From: Ovis canadensis | Lineage: Eukaryota; Chordata; Mammalia; Artiodactyla; Bovidae | Assembly (NCBI RefSeq): GCF_042477335.2 | Contig: NC_091251.1 | Coordinates: 86,257,501 to 86,321,500 of the forward strand | Length of the DNA stretch: 64,000 bases | Reading direction: 5' to 3' | Shown here: positions 20,991-33,014 of the stretch, piece after piece | Position numbering within the stretch: position 1 is the first letter of the stretch | Layout: every line of letters starts with the position of its first letter | Notes under the pieces: model-generated | Told to the model about the DNA's origin: nothing | What the model saw: the letters and a program-made list of their open reading frames with translations, nothing else | The model's database searches: none | Program-made: the position numbers and the translations under genes

Positions 20991-21897
20991 CTGGTTCAAA
21001 TTTCAGCACTTGGTCGATTTATACCACTTGCTCTGAGTGACTCTAGGAAGGATGATAAAAAAAGATGTTTGCTGAGCCCTTTACTTGTTAAAAATTATCC
21101 TTGAAAAAAAAATTTAATGATAACACTAGGAGAAAAAACAGCCAAGAAGTGGAATCAAGGTTTAAATGATGAAGTAGATCAAAGTTACAGGCAGAGTAGA
21201 GTGTAGTAGTAAAGAGACAAGATATGAACTTATGTGAAATACAGACTCATTGGCTCATATCATATCCTTAGGATTTTTCTTTTTTTCATGTGATTTCCAA
21301 TTGGTTTATATAATGGTGTAATACAAAATTATTCATCTGAGGTGTAAAAGAAATATGAACACCATCTGTTTTCTTTTGAAAGATTTCTGGAACTTTTGGT
21401 TCTCAGACTCAGATACCACTGGTAACCCCACTCATTGTCTACCCATTGTTGGATTTACATATAGTTTGATTCTCATCGCTATCCTAGAAAAATATTTAGT
21501 AGGAAGTTGGATTTAGTTTTCTAAGCATTGTATTACAATAAATAAATTTCCATACCAGATGACACAAAATCCTAAGCTGTGCCAAGAATTGTAAAGATGG
21601 ATCTCATCATGATTGCCAGCATCTTAATATCTGAGCAATAATAGCACATTGAAGCAAAATCAAGTTTTCTTTCCTTTAAAGAAATATGTTGTGATAATGG
21701 TGATAAAATACAGAGTCACAGTGAGAGTCAGAAGCTTGACTTGAGAGTCATCAGTTTGTAATCAGACGATTATAAATGATTACAGATGATTGCTCTCAGG
21801 CTAATGAAGTGAAAGGTTAAAAGAGGAACATTAAATAAAGTCTCAGTCATGAATATATTAATCTAATTAGTTAGTATTTTCTCACCCTTAAATTCCC
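20991..21897. other. AT-rich single-copy DNA
   Basis: No recognised repeat, no CpG cluster, no splice-bounded frame. Short near-repeats of 'cagatgatt' occur around 21763-21793 only. Confidence 0.45.
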
Positions 21898-22776
21898 AAA
21901 TTGTGATCCATACAGTCAAAGGTTTTAGTGTAGTCAATGAAGCAGAAGTAGATGTTTTTCTGGATGTCCTTTGCTTTCTACATGATCCAAAGAATGTTAG
22001 CAATTTGATTTCTGGTTTCTCTGCCTTTGCTAAACCCAGCTTGTATGTCTGGAAGTTCTTGGTTCACATATGGTGAAAGCCTAGCGTGAAGGATTTTAAG
22101 CATAACCTTCCTACCATGTGAAATGACACAGTTGCACGGTACTTGGAACATTCTTTGGCATTGCCTTTCTTTGGGAAACTGGAAAATTCTTAAAAGAGAT
22201 GGGAGTACCAAACTACCTTATCTGTCTCCTGAGAAACCTGTATATGAGCCAAGAAGCAACAGTTAGAACCAGACATGGAACAACTGACTAGTTCAAGATT
22301 GGCAAAGGTATACAACAAGGCTGTATATTGACACTCTGCTTATTTAACTTATATGCAGAGTACATTTTGCAAAATGCCAGGCCGTTGGAATCAAGATTAC
22401 TGGGAGAAATATCAACAACCTCGGATATGCAGACAATACCACTCTAATGGCAGAAGGTGAAGGGGAACTAATGAGCTCTTGGTGAGAGTAAAAGAGGAGA
22501 GTGAAAAAGCTGGCTTAAAATTCAACATTAAAAAACGAAAGACCATGGCATCCGGTCCCATCACGTCATGGCAACTAGAAAGGGGAAAAGTGGAAACAGT
22601 GACAGACTTTATTTACTTGGGCTCCAAAATCACTGCAGATGGTGATTGCAACCATGAAATTAGAAGATGCTTGCTCCTTGGAGGGAAAGCTATGCATGGC
22701 AAACCTAGACAGCTATGACAAACCTCTGTATTAAAAAACAGAGCACATCACTTTGCCAATAAAGGTCCATACGGTC

Positions 22777-24870
22777 AGTTCAGTTCAGTCGCTCAGTCTT
22801 ATCCGACTCTTTGCGACCCCATGGACTGCAGCACGCCAGGCCTCCCTGTCCATCACCAACTCCCGGAGTTTACTCAAACTCATGTCCATTCACTCAGTGA
22901 TACCATCCAACCATCTCATCCTCTGTCATCCCCTTCTCCTGCCCTCAATCTTCAAATGAGTCAGTTCTTTGCATCAGGAGGCCAAAGTATTGGAGTTTCA
23001 GCTTAAACATCAGTCCTTCCAATGAACACCCAGGACTGATCTCCTTTAGGATGGACTGGTTGGATCTCCTTGCAGACCAGGGGACTCTCAAGAGTCTTCT
23101 CCAACACCACAGTTCAAAAGCATCAATTCTTCAACACTCAGCTTTCTTTATAGTCCAACTCTCGCATCCATACATGACTACCAGAAAAACCATAGCTTTG
23201 ACTAGACGGACCTTTGTTGGTAAAGTAATGTCTCTGCTTATTAATATGCTCTCTAGGTTGGTCATAAGTTTTCTTCCAAGGAGTAAGTGTCTTTTAATTT
23301 CATGGCTGCAGTCACCATCTGCAGTGATTTTTGGAGCCCCAAAAAATAAAGTCAGCCACTGTTTCCACTGTTTCCCATCTGTTTACCATGAGGTGATGGG
23401 ACCGCATGTCATGATCTTAGTTTTCTGAATGTTGAGCTTTAAGCCAACATTTTCACTCTCCTCTTTCACTTTCATCAAGAGGCTCTTTAGTTCTTCACTT
23501 TCTGCCATTAGGGTGGTGTCATCTGCATATCTGAGGTTATTGATATTTCTCCCGGCAGTCTTGATTCCAGCTTGTGCTTCCTCCAGCTTAGCGTTTCTCA
23601 TGATGTACTCTGCATATAAGTTAAATAAGCAGAGTGACAATATACAGCCTTAATGTACTGCTTTCCTGATTTGGAACCAGTCTGTTGTTCCATGTCCACT
23701 TCAAACTTGCTTCCTGACCTGTATACAGATTTCTCAAGAGGCAGGTCAGGTGGTCTGGTATTCCCATCTCTTTCAGAATTTTCCACAGTTGGTTGTGATC
23801 CGCACAGTCAAAGGCTTTGGCATAGTCTATAAAGCAGATATAGATGTTTTTCTCAGAGAAGATGATGGCACCCCACTCCAGTACTCTTGCCTGGAAAATC
23901 TCATGTATGGAGGAGTCTGGTGGGCTGCAGTCCATGGGGTCGTGAAGAGTTGGACACGACTGAGTGACTTCCCTTTCACTTTTCACTTTCATGCATTGGA
24001 GAAGGAAATGGAAACCCACTCCAGTGTTCTTGCCTGGAGAATCCCAGGGATGGGGGAGCCTGGTGGGCTGCCATCTATGGGGTCACACAGAGTCAGACAT
24101 GACTGAAGTGACTTAGCAGCAGCAGCAGCAGCAGATGTTTTTCTGGAATTCTCTTGCTTTTTCGATGATCCAGCGGATGTTGGCAATTTGATCTCTGGTT
24201 CCTCTGCCTTTTCTAAAACCAGCTTGAACATCTGGAAGTTCATGGTTCACGTATTGCTGAAGCCTGGCTTGGAGAATTTTGAGCATTACTTTACTAGCCT
24301 GTGAGATAAGTGCAATTGTGTGGTAGTTTGAGCATTCTTTGGCATTGCCTTTCTTAGGTATTGGAATGAACACTGACCTTTTCCAGTCCTGTGGCCACTG
24401 CTGAGTTTTATCAGTTTGCTGGCATATTGAATGCAGCACTTTGACAGCATCATCTTTTAGGATTTGAAATAGCTCAACTGGAATTCCATCACCTCCACTA
24501 GCTTTGTTCATAGTGATGCTTCCTAAGGCTTACTTGACTTCACATTCTAGGGTGTCTGGCTCTAGGTGAGTGATCACACCATCATGATTATCTGGATTGT
24601 GAAGATCTTTTTTTGTATAGTTCTTCTGTGTATTCTTGCCACCTCTTCTTAATATATTCTGCTTTTGTTAGGTCCTTACCATTTCTGTCCTTGATCAAGC
24701 CCATCTTTGCATGAAATGTTCCCTGGTATCCCTAATTTTCTTGAAGAGATCTCTAATCTTTCTCATTCTATTATTTTCCTCTATTTCTTTGTGCTGATCA
24801 CTGAAGAAGGTTTTCTTATCTCTCCTTGCTATTTGGAACTCTGCATTCAAATGGATATATCTTTCCTTTT
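22777..24870 (-). mobile_element. 5'-truncated BovB nested in BovB
   Basis: Reverse-strand BovB of about 1.8 kb, excluding a nested SINE. It carries the 3' tail at 22777, the C-terminal domain, a YADD-type catalytic box (reverse of about 23513-23530) and the linker near 24800. Left and right flanks share imperfect CATA(CG/TA)GT, a possible target duplication. It is younger than the surrounding BovB by position. Confidence 0.87.
23854..24132 (+). mobile_element. Bov-A2 dimeric SINE
   Basis: Complete dimer: 'gatggcaccccactccag' start, the 'ttcacttttcactttcatgcattgg' linker at 23970-23999, second monomer, (AGC)n end at 24117-24132. A perfect 12-bp duplication, AGATGTTTTTCT, lies at 23842-23853 and 24133-24144. 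It is the youngest insertion in this nest. Confidence 0.92.
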
Positions 24871-25318
24871 GCATATAGTTAAAGCTATGGTTTTTCCAGT
24901 AGTCATGCAGATGTGAGAGTTGGACCATAGAGAAAGGTAAGTACCAAAGAAGTGATGCCTTCAAACTCTGATGCTGGAGAAGACTCTTTAACAGTCCTTT
25001 GGACAGCAAAGAGATCAAAGCAGTCAATCCTAAAGGAAATCAATCCTGAAGATTCATTGGAAGGACTTATGTTGAAGCTCCAATACGGCAGCCACCTGAT
25101 TCAAAGAGCTTATTCATTGGAAAAGACCCTGATGCTGAGAAAGATTGAAGGCAAAGGAGAAGGGGAAGGCAGAGGATGAGATGGTTAGATAGCATCACCA
25201 TCTCAGAGTACATGAATTGTGAGCAAACTCCAGTAGATAGTGGAGAACAGAGGAACCTGGCATTCTGCAGTCCATGGGGTTGCAAAGAGTTGGACACAAT
25301 TTAGCAGCTGAACAGTAG

Positions 25319-25646
25319 CATGGTAGTTGTTGGTTGTACTACAAAACTGATGACTTTGGTAATTGCTTCCCACTTAAGCTTGTAGCAAGTATTAATTTTT
25401 CCTATAAATCTTCCATACTAAGAAAATACATATTTCCAAACATGTATTTGACTATACTTAGAGCAGCATGAACAGTGAAGGGAAGAAAATGGTTTCTTTC
25501 AAAGTTATAAATACCAAGACTAAGTGACCTCAATTATGTTTTTTGTCCCTCACCTCTGAGAGAGTACTCTGTACAGGAGAAAACAAATCTCCCTCTTTGT
25601 AAATGCCTTGACTGTCTATTTGATCAGCTAAGATAAGGAAGAGAGG
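25319..25646. other. AT-rich single-copy DNA
   Basis: Follows the BovB tail. No repeat or frame recognised. Confidence 0.4.
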
Positions 25647-25889
25647 GCTTCCCTGGTGCCTCAGTGGTGAAGAATCCGCCTGCCAATGTAGGAGACACAG
25701 GTTCAACCCCTGATCCAGAAAGATCCCACATGCCAGGGAGCAAGTAAGTCTAGAGTACAACTAATGAGTCTGTGCTCTAGAGCCTGGGAGCTGCAACTAC
25801 TGAGCTCTGTGCCTCAACTACCAAAACCTGAGTGCCCTAGAGCCCACGCTCTGCAACAAGAGAAGCCATCACAATGAGAAGCCCATGCA

Positions 25890-25891
<2 letters not shown>
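25647..25891 (+). mobile_element. CHR-type SINE, long form
   Basis: Head 'gggcttccctggtgcctcag', B-box-like 'ggttcaacccctgatcc', then the long body with 'gagcctgggagctgcaac' and 'acaagagaagccatcac'. The expected A-rich tail is replaced by an alternating CA/CG microsatellite. Confidence 0.85.
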
Positions 25892-25931
<40 letters not shown>

Positions 25932-25952
25932 GCGCGCGCGCATACACACACA
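25892..25952. repeat. (CA)n(CG)n microsatellite
   Basis: About 37 nt of alternating AC run directly into about 12 nt of alternating CG (25929-25941), then 'atacacacac'. The whole tract is alternating purine-pyrimidine, the sequence class most prone to left-handed Z-DNA. It sits at the 3' end of a SINE. Confidence 0.93.
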
Positions 25953-26411
25953 TTAAAGAGATAAGGAAAAGCAAGGACTTCAAAGTTTGGTCTGATCTTT
26001 AAGTAGATAGATGGTGAAATAGAGGTAAATGACTATAACATGAAATGTTTGCCATTATGATCCTTTCTTCTGTACAAAGAAGCCTCTGGGCATAATTAGG
26101 AAACTGGAGAATAAAAAGTGAGAAATGGAAACCACTCTGCAAAAGCAATATAAAGAACTACACCTATATGGCCAGGAATTTACAAAAAATGTGCTTTATT
26201 TAGAAAATGTTTCTCCTTAATATGAGTTGATTCATTCATTTAACAAATATTATAGATCACCTGTTATGTACTCAGTATATTTTACCTCCTGGAGTTGTAG
26301 TGTTAAAATAAGGTGCCTGTCTTCACACAGTTTACTTTCGGGTGGGAGGACACTAGAAGTATAATTTATATTTTAGAAGTATATAGTGTAATTTCAGCTA
26401 ATGACAAGTAC
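25953..26411. other. Single-copy DNA with an old repeat relic
   Basis: Positions 26225-26411 resemble a common old mammalian repeat ('cattcatttaacaaatatt', 'gtgcctgtcttcacacag'), cut by the BovB tail at 26412. The left part is unassigned. Confidence 0.4.
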
Positions 26412-26661
26412 TATGAGACTCCAGTACTTTGGCCACCTGATGTGAAGATCTGACTCATTTGAAAAGACCCTGATGCTGGGAAGGATTGAGGGCAGGAGGA
26501 GAAGGGGACGACAGAGGATGCGATGGTTGGATGGCATTACCGACTCAATGGACGTGAGTTTGGGTGAACTCTGGGAGTTGGTGATGGACAGGGAGGCCTG
26601 GAGTGCTGCAGTTCATGGGGTCACAAAGAGTCGGACATGACTGAGCAGCTGAACTGAACTG
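26412..26661 (+). mobile_element. BovB 3'-end fragment
   Basis: The last 250 bp of BovB, from 'gactccagtactttggccac' to 'gaactgaactgatg'. Well preserved, but too short to code. Confidence 0.9.
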
Positions 26662-26919
26662 ATGCAGGGTGAACATGCATTCACAATAATGAGGGAGTGG
26701 ACCATGGCAGAAAGAGCCCTTATCCACCATGCTGGGAAGTCAGTGTCTAAAATTAATTTTTAAAATAGCCATTTAAGAACACTGATTAGAAATATGGCTG
26801 TAAATTCGAGTAAACAAGAATTGAGGATATTTGCCTAGTGAACAGGACTGGGAGAAGAGCGGGGAACTACTCTTTTAATTGTAAAAGAATTTTAGTACTA
26901 TTTCTTGTTTTAGTACTAT

Positions 26920-27359
26920 TCTTTTTTTTTTTAATTGTAGTTGATTTGCAATGTTCTAGGTGTAAATAAAGTGATTCAATTATATATATACACTATATAA
27001 ATATTATAGCACATATTCTTTTCCAGATTCTTTTCCATATAGGTTATTACAAGATATTAAATATAGTTCTCTGTGCTGTACAGTCGGTCCTTTCTGTTTA
27101 ATAGATAAATTTTATATATAATCATGTATATCTGTTAATCCTAATTTATCCCTCCCCTCTTTTTCCCTTTGGTAAACATAAGTTTGTTTTCAATGTCTGT
27201 ATGTATGTTTCTATTTTGTGAATAAGTTCATCAGTATCATTTTCTTAGACTCCATAAGTAATATGTATTTATCTTTCTCTGACTTACTTCATTTGGTATG
27301 ATAATCTCTAGGTCCATGCATGTTGCTGCACATGGCATTATTTCATTCTTTTTTATGGC
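26920..27359 (-). mobile_element. Artiodactyl L1 3' end
   Basis: The T-run at 26921-26932 is the reversed poly(A). Then come 'gttattacaagatattaaata', 'ctgtgctgtacagtcggtcc', 'ttatccctcccctc' and 'cttacttcatttggtatgat'. Candidate duplication AGTACTAT at 26912-26919 and 27360-27367. Confidence 0.85.
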
Positions 27360-27367
27360 AGTACTAT

Positions 27368-28360
27368 GTCTTTTTAAAACTATAGACTTGTATTACTTTG
27401 GAAAAGTGTATGTACTGTTAACAAAAAACCTTCTTTGCTTCCATGCTTCCTATTACCTACAAATAAGCCTTAAATCCCAGAGCATGCTTTTTAAAATCAA
27501 GCTCCACCTACCTTCTGATTTCATTTACCACCCCTTTCTCCCCAGCCTTACGCATCCTGCACTCCAGTCACTCACTCCTTTAAGAGCATGTATTGAGCAC
27601 CTGCTGTGAGCAAGTGGGTATAAAAAGATGAATATGATACCTTCCTCATCCTCACTGCACTAATGGTAGAAACAGATGCATAAAAAATAAACTCACTTCA
27701 GTGAGTTTGATGTGTGAATGAAAGTATAGACAGTGACCTATTCTATGAGAATCTAAGAGAAGTAGCAACAACTTGCCCAAGTTTGTGCCTCATTCATAGC
27801 TTCATGCCCTTGGTGATGCTTGTTTGTGTGTTTGGGCTCTTTGTGACCATATGGAAGGACACCAGGTTAACTTTTACAGTTCCTACCCAAACATTCCTCC
27901 CAGAAAAAAAGGATTTTTTTCTTCTTTGCTCCCCAACCACTTTGCCCTTAACACTCTGATTCTGTTTCACTCAGGAAGTATCATAAGATAGTAACTGAAA
28001 ACTCCAATGCTGGGAGTCGAAGACTCTAGCCCTTGCTGGATACATGACAGAACAGGTGACACATCCATTTAGCATCCACTTGGTTCATTTCTTAGACAAG
28101 AAAGTAAGAAGTAAGGCAGCTCACATAATAGGGTTGTGTTCAGCATTACATGATATAACACATTTTACAACACACACATGCTTAGAATGTAGTATTTATT
28201 ATGGTCATGTCAGTCTTCCCTGTTGGATACAGGGATTGTGTTTAATTTGACTTTTGTCACCAGTGTCTAGTCCAGAGCTTGACACTTGACCAGGTACATG
28301 TTTGCTATGATGATATAGGAAGAAAAGAAGGTATTTGCAGATTTGATGGAGAGTACTCTT
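27368..28360. other. Single-copy DNA with old repeat relics
   Basis: Traces of old mammalian repeats occur at 27480-27560 (L2-like, reversed) and 27580-27720 ('ttgagcacctgctgtgagc'). Frames are short and carry no domain. The reading frame entering the BovB from 28279 is an accidental extension, not a host exon. Confidence 0.4.
28218..28290 (+). mobile_element. L2 3'-end remnant
   Basis: Has 'acagggattgtgtttaattt' and 'cagtgtctagtccagagcttgac', matching the pattern of L2 3' ends. Short and diverged. Confidence 0.55.
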
Positions 28361-30117
28361 GCAGAGAAATAGAGGAAAACAACAGAATGGGAAAGAGTAA
28401 AGATCTCTTCAAGAAAATTAGAGATACCAAGGGAATATTTCATGCAAAGATGGGCTCAATCAAGGACAGAAATGGTATGGACCTAACAGAAGCAGAAGAT
28501 ATTAAGAAGAGGTGGCAAGAATACACAGAAGAACTGTACAAAAAAGATCTTCACAACCCAGATAATCACGATGGTGTGATCACTCATCTAGAGCCAGGCA
28601 TCCTGGAATGTGAAGTCAAGTGGGCCTTAGAAAGCATCACTATGAACAAAGCTAGTGGAGGTGATGGAATTCCAGTTGAGCTATTTCAAATCCTGAAAGA
28701 TGATGCTGTGAAAATGCTGCACTCAATATGCCAGCAAATTTGGAAAACTCAGCAGTGGCCACAGGACTGGAAAAAGTCATTTTTCATTCCAATCCCTAAG
28801 AAAGGCAATGCCAAAGAATGCTGAAACTACCACACAATTGCACTCATCTCACATGCTAGTAAAGTAATGCTCAAAATTCTCCAAGTCAGGCTTCAGCAAT
28901 ACGTGAACCATGAACTTTCAGATGTTCAAACTGATTTTAGAAAAGGCAGAGGAACCAGAGATCAAATTGCCAACATGATGGATCATCGAAAAAGCAAGAG
29001 AGTTCCAGAAAAACATCTATTTCTGCTTTATTGACTATGCCAAAGCCTTTGACTCTGTGGATCAGAATAAACTGTGGAAAATTCTGAAAGAGATGGGAAT
29101 ACCAGACCACCTAACCTGCCTCATGAGAAATCTGTATGCAGGTCAGGAAGCAACAGTTAGAACTGGACATGGGACAACAGACTGGTTCCAAATAGGAAAA
29201 TGAGTACGTCAAGGCTGTATATTGTCACCCTGCTTATTTAACTTATATGCAGAGTACATCATGAGAAACGCTGGGCTGGAAGAAGCACAAGCTGGAATCA
29301 GTATTGCCGGGAGAAATATCAATCACCTCAGATATGCAGATGACACCACCCTTATGGCAGAAAGTGAAGAGGAACTAGAAAGCCTCTTGATGAAAGTGAA
29401 AGAGGAGAGTGAAAATGTTGGCTTAAAGCTCAACATTCAGAAAACTAAGATCATGGCATCTGGTCCCATCAGTTCATGGGAAATAGAGGGGGAAACAGTG
29501 GAAACAGTGGCTGACTTATTTTTCTGGTCTCCAAAATCACTGCAGATGGTGACTACAGCCATGAAATTAAAAGACGCTTACTCCTTGGAAGGAAAGTTAT
29601 GACCAACCTAGATAACATATTGAAAAGCAGAGACATTACTTTGCCAACAAAGGTCCGTCTAGTCAGGGCTATGGTTTTTCCCGTAGCCATGTATGGATGT
29701 AAGAGTTGGACTGTGAAGAAACCTGAGCATTGAAGAATTAATGCTTTTGAACTGTAGTGTTGGAGAAGACTCTTGAGAGTCCCTTGGACTGCAAGGAGAT
29801 CCAACCAGTCCATTCTGAAGGAGATCAGCCCTGGGATTTCTTTGGAAGGAATGATGCTAAAGCTGCAACTCCAGTACTTTGGCCACCTCATGCGAAGAGT
29901 TGACTCACTGGAAAAGACTCTGATGCTGGGAGGGATTGGGGGCAGGAGGAGAAGGGGACGACCGAGGATGAGATGGCTGGATGGCATCGCTGACTTGATG
30001 GACATGAGTCTGAGTGAACTCCAGGAGTTGGTGATGGACAGGGAGGCCTAGCATGTTGTGATTCATGGGGTCACAGAGTCGGACACGACTGAGCAACTCA
30101 CTGAACTGAACTGAACT
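28361..30117 (+). mobile_element. BovB covering reverse transcriptase to 3' tail
   Basis: Starts at 'gaaatagaggaaaacaacag' and ends 'gaactgaactgaactgaa'. Reverse transcriptase is open to 28824, where a TGA replaces the Ser codon after 'GNAKEC'. A net deletion near 28974 shifts the frame, and another stop is at 29203. The YADD box is intact near 29333-29344, and the C-terminal frame is open 29222-29602. It is among the better-preserved copies here, but still dead. Confidence 0.9.
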
Positions 30118-30120
30118 GAA

Positions 30121-30362
30121 CTCTTGCCTGGCAAATCCCATGGACGGAGCAGCCTGGTAGGCTGCAGTCCACGGGGTCACTAGGAGTCGGACACGACTGA
30201 GCGACATCACTTGCACTTTTCACTTTCATGCATTGGAGAAGGAAATGGCAGCCCACTCCAGTGTTCTTGCTTGGAGAAACCCAGGGATGGGGGAGCCTGG
30301 GGGGCTGCCGTCTCTGGGGTCACACAGAGTCGGACACGACTGAAGCTACTTAGCAGCAGCAG
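30121..30362 (+). mobile_element. Bov-A2 SINE, 5'-truncated
   Basis: Begins 'ctcttgcctggcaaatcccat', about 30 bp into the first monomer, keeps the linker and second monomer, and ends with a short (AGC)n. It directly abuts the BovB tail, so its 5' end may have been lost by recombination with, or insertion into, that tail. Confidence 0.87.
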
Positions 30363-30888
30363 CATGCAAACTAAACTGGGGTTAAAATATGAGTAATATC
30401 TAGCTAGGCAGTGAGTTAGCCAGTACAAAAAATATCTGTCATTGGGAGAGAGCATGTGGAATCCTGTCTTGAAGAGAGAGGGTATGTTCTGAATTCATTG
30501 GAGATAAGGTTGGTAAGTGGGATAAAGTTGTGAGCATAAACACAAACAAAGGTGCTTACAACTGAGGTGGTAAACAGAGATTCTCTAGGCTCTTGAGCAA
30601 GAATAATATAACACTACCAATACCCGAGGAAGTTTGATATATAAGTCAGCAAGAGGCAAGACTGAACTCCTGGCCTATTTTCTTTTTACACTGTCACTGA
30701 CAGAAGTCACCACACTTGGCATGGAGCTTGCTGAAGTGAAAAGAGAAGTGAAGAGCTTGCTGAGAAGTTCTTAATCTGAGAAGGTAATGAAAGGAAAAAG
30801 AGAAGTCAGTGGCTACCTATAATGAAAAACAGAGTCAAATAAAGATAAATTTGAAAAGGAGAACAGATTTAGATGAAGTGTGGGAGAC
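30363..30888. other. Single-copy DNA
   Basis: No repeat family recognised. A local near-duplication of 'gagcttgctgaag' / 'gagcttgctgag' occurs at about 30724-30765. No open frame. Confidence 0.4.
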
Positions 30889-30896
30889 CAACATTC

Positions 30897-32046
30897 TTTT
30901 TTTTTTTATTTTAATTTTTACTTTATTTTGCTTTACAATACTGTATTGGTTTTACCATACATTGACATGAATCAGCCACAGGTGTACATGAGTTCCCAAT
31001 CCTGAACCCTCCTCCCACCTCCCACCCCATATCATCTCTCTGGATCATCCCCGTGCACCAGCCCCAAGCATCCTGTATCCTGTATCGAACATAGACTGGC
31101 GATTCATTTCTTACATGATAGTATACATGTATCAATGCCATTCTCCCAAATCATCCCACCCTCTCCCTCTCCCACAGAGTCCAAAAGTCCGTTCTATACA
31201 TCTGTGTCTCTTTTGCTGTCTTGCACACAGGGTTATCATTACCATCTTTCTAAATTCCATATATATGTGTTAGTATACTGTATTGATGTTTTTCTTTCTG
31301 GCTTACTTCACTCTGTATAATAGGCTCCAGTTTCATCCACCTCATTAGAACTGATTCAGATGTATTCTTTTTAATGGCTGAGTAATACTCCACTGTGTAT
31401 ATGTACCACAGCTTTCTTATCCATTCATCTGCTGATCGACATCTAGGTTGTTTCCATGTCCTGGCTATTATAAACGGTACTGCAATGAACACTGGGGTAC
31501 ATGTGTCTCTTTCAATTCTGGTTTCCTTGGTGTGTATGCCCAGCAGTGGGATTGCTGGGTCATAAGGCAGTTCTATTTGCAATTTTTTAAGGAATCTCCA
31601 CACTGTTCTCCATAGTGGCTGTACTAGTTTGCATTCCCACCAACAGTGTAAGAGAGTTTCCTTTCTCCACACCCTCTCCAGCATTTATTGCTTGTAGACT
31701 TTTGGATCACTGCCATTCTGACTGGTGTGAAGTGGTACCTCATTGTGGTTTTGATTTGCATTTCTCTGATAATGAGTGATGTTGAGCATCTTTTCATGTG
31801 TTTGTTAGCCATCTGTATGTCTTCTTTGGAGAAATGTCTATTTAGTTCTTTGGCCCATTTTTTGATTGGGTCGTTTATTTTTCTGGAATTGAGCTGCAGG
31901 AGTTGCTTGTATAGTTTTGAGATTAGTTGTTTGTCAGTTGCTTCATTTGCTATTATTTTCTCCCATTCAGAAGGCTGTCCTTTCACCTTGCTTATAGTTT
32001 CCTTTGTTGTGCAGAAGCTTTTAATTTTAATTAGATCCCATTTGTT
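30897..32046 (-). mobile_element. 5'-truncated ruminant L1
   Basis: About 1.15 kb, one of the younger-looking L1 copies. The reversed poly(A) lies at 30897-30908, then the 3' UTR, then the ORF2 C-terminus. On the minus strand the frame is open from the cut end (32046) to 31624 ('[17 protein letters not shown]'), then shifts and continues 31684-31250. The zinc-knuckle-like end ('[16 protein letters not shown]') is recognisable. Perfect 8-bp duplication CAACATTC at 30889-30896 and 32047-32054. Confidence 0.9.
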
Positions 32047-32054
32047 CAACATTC

Positions 32055-32600
32055 GTTTTTTAATTCAGCAAATACTATTGGAAAAATACTCATTGAACTT
32101 CTGTTACATGCAAAGCACTGCTGAGTACTGTAGTGAATACAAAGAGTTCCATCTCTTCAAGTAGAGGGAATAATACAGATATCTGTGTACCAAAAGGAAT
32201 ATGATAATGCTGAAGGAGAGAGGAGAGAGAAAAGGTGGATGAAGAAGACAGCATTCTCTAGACAGTTCTAGACCTTCTAGACAGTTCTCAAACATTTTGG
32301 TCTCAGGGCCTCTCTATACTCTTAACAATTATCTATGGCCGCCAAAGTTTTTGTGTATGTGCATTATTCATTGACATCTATACTATATTTGAAATTAAAA
32401 ATGTAAAATATTTACTTATTTTAAGTAACAGTATCATTAAACACATTACATGGTAATATAAATAATATTTTATGAAAAATATGTTTTCCAAAACGAAAGA
32501 GTAGTAAGAAGAGTTGTTCTGTTTTACATATTTGCAAATCCACATATGCATATATCCTTGTTCATGCCTCTTTATGCACATACACAAGTATATCTTTTGC
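32055..32600 (+). mobile_element. Two old mammalian repeat relics
   Basis: 32055-32230 resembles the 'ttattgagcacctactatgtg' class, seen as 'cattgaacttctgttacatgc'. 32283-32540 shows 'ggtctcagggcctctctatac', 'gaaattaaaaatgtaaaat' and 'catggtaatataaataat', another widespread old repeat. I cannot name subfamilies without a library search. Confidence 0.45.
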
Positions 32601-32747
32601 ATAAATTAGAAACAATTGTTGGGTCAAAGGATATGCATTTTACATTTTGATTGGTACTGCCAAACTTGATTTCCATGAAATATCTATAAGCGTGTTTACA
32701 TTTTAGTGAACTATTTCATGCTCATTTCCTTGTTGGATCATTGTGTT

Positions 32748-33014
32748 TTTTTTTTTTTTGATTTATAGAAACTTTTTATTTAGAAAGGCTGTACTGAGAA
32801 TGAGAGTTTCTGGCAAGCCTGTAGACATACAGTATGAAAACAGCAGGCAAACGTAGGACAGGGCATACACATAAGAAAAAAGACACTGAAAGGGGAGGTA
32901 AAAGGATGTAGAATACCAGATTTTTCTATCACGTGTTTCATAGGTCTCATGTCCTTGTTTTATCGGCCTGGGCATTAGAGTCTGGTACAGTGATCTCCAA
33001 GGTAGAGTTTGCAA
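32748..33014 (-). pseudogene. Possible processed pseudogene (mRNA 3' end)
   Basis: A pure T-run (about 32746-32759) is followed by the reversed sequence of a normal mRNA end. On the minus strand AATAAA lies about 15 nt upstream of the A-run, the spacing of a cleaved, polyadenylated transcript. Upstream is about 250 nt with one frame open from 33014 to 32763, which I do not recognise and which may be 3' UTR. It matches none of the LINE or SINE tails seen here. The 5' end and target duplication are uncertain. Confidence 0.45.

Larger units (their letters stand above)
21898..25318 (+). mobile_element. BovB with inverted 5' part, split by a later BovB
   Basis: The element is in three pieces. 21898-22178 is BovB reverse transcriptase in reverse orientation. 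22179-22776 is the directly following BovB sequence in forward orientation. 24871-25318 is its continuation to the 3' tail. The inverted piece ends (in BovB order) at the 'FDCVDHN' region and the forward piece starts at 'KLWKILKE', so the two abut in the parent element. That is the layout expected from twin priming. The break at 22776/24871 is filled by another BovB. Stops throughout. Confidence 0.85.

Noticed and set aside
28279-28360. Apparent N-terminal extension of a reverse transcriptase
   Set aside because: It is host DNA that happens to be in frame with the truncated BovB.
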